Assembly (NCBI RefSeq): GCF_007994075.1
Contig: NZ_VIWU01000001.1
Location: 4,216,001 to 4,280,000 of the forward strand
Origin: Pseudonocardia hierapolitana
Lineage (GTDB): Bacteria > Actinomycetota > Actinomycetes > Mycobacteriales > Pseudonocardiaceae
Direction: 5' to 3'
DNA length: 64,000 nucleotides
A program made the translations under genes and the position numbers. Shown here one piece after another: positions 61,847-64,000 of the stretch. The notes below the pieces were generated by a model. That model had not been told where the DNA came from, did not search any database, and saw nothing but the letters and a program-made list of their open reading frames with translations. How positions within the stretch are numbered: position 1 is the first letter of the stretch; the number at the start of each line of letters is the position of its first letter.

Positions 61847-62536
61847 GTGAGCAGGGCCGACCTCGACAAGGACCCGCACGACGTCGCGGCGATGTTCGAC
61901 GGCGTCGCGCGTCGCTATGACCTGACCAACACCGTGCTCACCGCGGGTCAGGACCGGCGGTGGCGGCGCATCACGCGGGACGCGCTCGGGCTGCGCCCCG
62001 GGGAGCGGGTGCTCGACCTCGCGGCGGGCACCTCCGTGTCGACCGTGGAGCTGCGGCACTCCGGCGCGTGGTGCGTCGCGGCCGACTTCTCCCTCGGCAT
62101 GCTGCGGGCAGGCGCCCACCGCCCGGTGCCGAAGGTGGCCGCCGACGCGCTGCACCTGCCGTTCCGCGACGGGGTGTTCGACGCCGTGACGATCTCGTTC
62201 GGGCTGCGCAACATCAGCGACACCGAGGCGGCGCTCGCGGAGCTCGCGCGGGTCACGCGGCCCGGGGGGCGGCTCGTCGTGTGCGAGTTCGGCACGCCGA
62301 CGGTCGCGCCGTTCCGGGTGGCCTACTACATCGGCCTCGAGCACGTGCTCCCCGCGATCGCCCGGCGGGTGTCGAGCAACCCCGAGGCCTACACATACCT
62401 GGGCGAGTCGATCCGCGACTGGCCGGCCCAGCCGGAGCTCGCCCGCCGCATCGCGAAGGCGGGCTGGAGCGACGTCGCCTGGCGGAACCTGGCTCTCGGC
62501 ACCGTCGCGCTGCATCGCGCCACCCGCGCGGGCTGA
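61847..62536 (+). CDS. menG: demethylmenaquinone methyltransferase
   Basis: 229 aa UbiE/MenG SAM methyltransferase, last ring step of menaquinone. [20 protein letters not shown] loop [14 protein letters not shown] (about 49), [26 protein letters not shown] and [17 protein letters not shown] are diagnostic. GTG start with TAGCGT (61834-61839) 7 nt upstream, leaderless. In mycobacteria menG directly follows mgtA; here a GT, TetR and two SDRs have been inserted. Confidence 0.96.
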   Translation: MSRADLDKDPHDVAAMFDGVARRYDLTNTVLTAGQDRRWRRITRDALGLRPGERVLDLAAGTSVSTVELRHSGAWCVAADFSLGMLRAGAHRPVPKVAADALHLPFRDGVFDAVTISFGLRNISDTEAALAELARVTRPGGRLVVCEFGTPTVAPFRVAYYIGLEHVLPAIARRVSSNPEAYTYLGESIRDWPAQPELARRIAKAGWSDVAWRNLALGTVALHRATRAG

Positions 62537-62622
62537 GCCGACCGGCCCGGTCGACGGGCGAACCACCGGGCTGCGTAGGCGTACGGATGCGCTGCCCGGC
62601 GGGCCGGCGGACGCTCGGGCGC

Positions 62623-63189
62623 ATGGACGAACCGCTCGGGCACCAGATCCCGGTACAACCGGCCGGGGAGTACGCCACGATCGACATCTCGCGGCAGAAC
62701 GCGGTGCTCGCCGCGCTGCACGGTCCCGATCCGGCTCCCGCCGTTGCCGCGGTGCTCGCCGCTCCGCAGCGGTACGCCCCGCCGGTGCTCGCCGCCGCGG
62801 CCGCGGAGCTGTTCGTCGCGGGACGGCGCGACGAGGCGGTGTTCTGGTTCTACGCCGCCCAGCTGCGGGCCCGGTTCGACGCGAACCGGGCTGCGGACCC
62901 GACGGCCGGGGCCGCCGTCGCGGCGCTCACGCGGCACTACGGCCCGAGCATCAACCGCCACGCCTTCGCCGATCCGGCCGGGCTGCGGGCCGTCGTCGAG
63001 CGCGTGGTCGGGTGGGACCGGGCGACCCCGCACGACTACGACCACCGCTGGATCAACCTGCACGGCATGGGCGTCTTCACCGGTGCGACCGCGCTGAGCC
63101 GTCCGGCTGCGCAGTGGGGCGCGATCGCCGAGGGCACCCGCGAGGAGTACCTGCGGGGCCTCGAGGAGGCGCTGCGCGACCTGCCGTGA
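62623..63189 (+). CDS. conserved-looking hypothetical protein, helical
   Basis: 188 aa, no signal peptide or membrane helix. Dense in alanine and helical heptads (PAVAAVLAAPQRYAPPVLAAAAAELF), with EAVFWFYAAQLRARFD near residue 68 and HDYDHRWINLHGMGVF near 130. I do not recognise the family. ATG at 62623 preferred; an upstream ATG at 62587 would add an Arg-rich leader. Confidence 0.65.
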   Translation: MDEPLGHQIPVQPAGEYATIDISRQNAVLAALHGPDPAPAVAAVLAAPQRYAPPVLAAAAAELFVAGRRDEAVFWFYAAQLRARFDANRAADPTAGAAVAALTRHYGPSINRHAFADPAGLRAVVERVVGWDRATPHDYDHRWINLHGMGVFTGATALSRPAAQWGAIAEGTREEYLRGLEEALRDLP

Positions 63190-63300
63190 GAGTGGGTGTG
63201 GCCCCGCCGACGAGGGCCGGTCACCAACCTGCGCGGGCATCCCTCGACCAGGGTGCTTAGACTCAGTACGACTTCGTGAATCCGTTCACAAGGAGCCGCA

Positions 63301-64000
63301 TTGGTCGCGCCCGAATCCACCACATCGGACGCCGACGTCATCGTCGTCGGCGCGGGTCCCGCGGGATCCACCGCCGCCGCATACCTCGCCAGGGCAGGAC
63401 TGGACGTCCTGCTGCTGGAGAAGTCGACGTTCCCGCGGCCCAAGGTGTGCGGCGACGGCTTCACGCCGCGCGGCATGAAGCAGCTCATCGACCTCGGGAT
63501 CGACTGCTCGCAAGCGAACGGTTGGCTGCACAACAAGGGCCTGCGGGTGGTGGGCGGCGGGGTCACCCTCGAGCTCGACTGGCCGACGCTCGCGAACTTC
63601 CCGAACTACGGGGCCGTGCGCCCCCGCCAGGACTTCGACGAGCTGCTCGTGCGCCACGCCGAAAAGCTCGGTGCCCGGTTGCACGAGGACACCACGGTCA
63701 GCGAGGCGATCACCGACGAGCGCACCGGCCGGGTCGTCGGCGTCAGGGGCACCGTCGGGAAGGGCAAGGAGAAACGCCCGGTCTCCTACCGCGCTCCGAT
63801 CACCCTGGCCTGTGACGGCGTCAGCGCGCGGCTGGCGCTCTCCGTCGGGATGGTCAAGCGCGAGGACCGCCCGATGGGCGTGGCCGTGCGCCGCTACTAC
63901 AACTCCCCGCGCACGCACGACGACTTCCTCGAGAGCCACCTGGAGCTGTGGGACCGCTCCGACCCGAAGAACCCGAAGCTGCTGCCCGGGTACGGCTGGA
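63301..64000 (+). CDS. menJ: menaquinone-9 beta-reductase / geranylgeranyl-reductase family, 5' part
   Basis: FAD oxidoreductase cut by the window end (233 complete codons seen). VVGAGPAGSTAAAYLARAG FAD loop (about 15), KVCGDGFTPRG (about 47) and DGVSARLAL (about 175) match MenJ, which saturates one menaquinone isoprene unit in mycobacteria (Rv0561c), and related geranylgeranyl reductases. TTG start supported by AAGGAG 7 nt upstream. Same relative place after menG as in M. tuberculosis, though on the opposite strand to what I recall there. Confidence 0.92.
   Translation, partial: MVAPESTTSDADVIVVGAGPAGSTAAAYLARAGLDVLLLEKSTFPRPKVCGDGFTPRGMKQLIDLGIDCSQANGWLHNKGLRVVGGGVTLELDWPTLANFPNYGAVRPRQDFDELLVRHAEKLGARLHEDTTVSEAITDERTGRVVGVRGTVGKGKEKRPVSYRAPITLACDGVSARLALSVGMVKREDRPMGVAVRRYYNSPRTHDDFLESHLELWDRSDPKNPKLLPGYGW

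Overview
The window is chromosomal DNA from a high-GC actinomycete (roughly 70-75% G+C by eye, strong G/C third-position bias). It most resembles the Pseudonocardiales (Pseudonocardia/Amycolatopsis type). The backbone follows the order I recall for Mycobacterium tuberculosis Rv0511-Rv0561c: hemD, hemB, hemL, a histidine phosphatase, resA, ccdA, resB, ccsB, an EspI/MinD-like ATPase, menA, menE, menB, menD, mgtA, menG and menJ. Accessory blocks have been inserted between these anchors. I see no rRNA, tRNA, phage, transposase or CRISPR array.

Layout. 0-6.8 kb: tetrapyrrole synthesis (hemD/cobA fusion, hemB, hemL), two proline-rich membrane proteins, a histidine phosphatase and a ResA-type lipoprotein. 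6.8-10.3 kb, minus strand: a two-gene cassette of an M50-like membrane metalloprotease with an N-terminal PqqD-like domain and an extreme acidic repeat protein. It splits resA from ccdA-resB-ccsB (10.6-14.0 kb) and is the best candidate here for an undescribed system. 14-22 kb: EspI-like ATPase, bldC, menA, a secreted double-psi-barrel-like protein, menE, menB and a SpoIIE-type PP2C phosphatase. 22-25 kb: a metallo-beta-lactamase lactonase, an iron-dependent hydroxyacid dehydrogenase/transhydrogenase and a zinc-ribbon protein with a Gly-His tail, reminiscent of gamma-butyrolactone catabolism. 25-36 kb: a TetR/patatin divergon with a perfect 28-bp palindrome, two aldo/keto reductases, a Cys-less HesB-like protein, a GH2 beta-mannosidase, ABC-F, a 2'-5' RNA ligase-like protein, a hydrolase and a spore-photoproduct-lyase-like radical SAM protein. 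36-46 kb: a carbohydrate locus (MGH1/GH63-like hydrolase, sugar isomerase, MDR dehydrogenase, ABC importer without ATPase, ROK regulator, debranching-type enzyme). 46-54 kb: PIG-L deacetylase, menD, a tightly overlapped GntR/ADP-ribosylglycohydrolase/NCS1 permease/PfkB operon, and menF. 54-64 kb: small genes, an inositol-phosphatase-like gene, two GT4 glycosyltransferases separated by a 164-bp near-perfect inverted repeat, a TetR with two SDRs, menG, an unknown gene and the start of menJ.

How the genes fit together: heme synthesis plus System II cytochrome c maturation (ResA, CcdA, ResB, CcsB) and scattered menaquinone genes (menA, B, D, E, F, G and the side-chain reductase menJ) supply the respiratory chain. 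The accessory operons are catabolic or salvage modules, each with a local regulator (GntR, ROK or TetR). Dispersed repeats (a 15-24-bp-arm palindrome seen three times and a 22-bp unit seen at two loci) lie in intergenic gaps. Many genes appear leaderless: a TANNNT -10 box lies 6-8 nt upstream of an ATG or GTG. I used this pattern to choose several starts.
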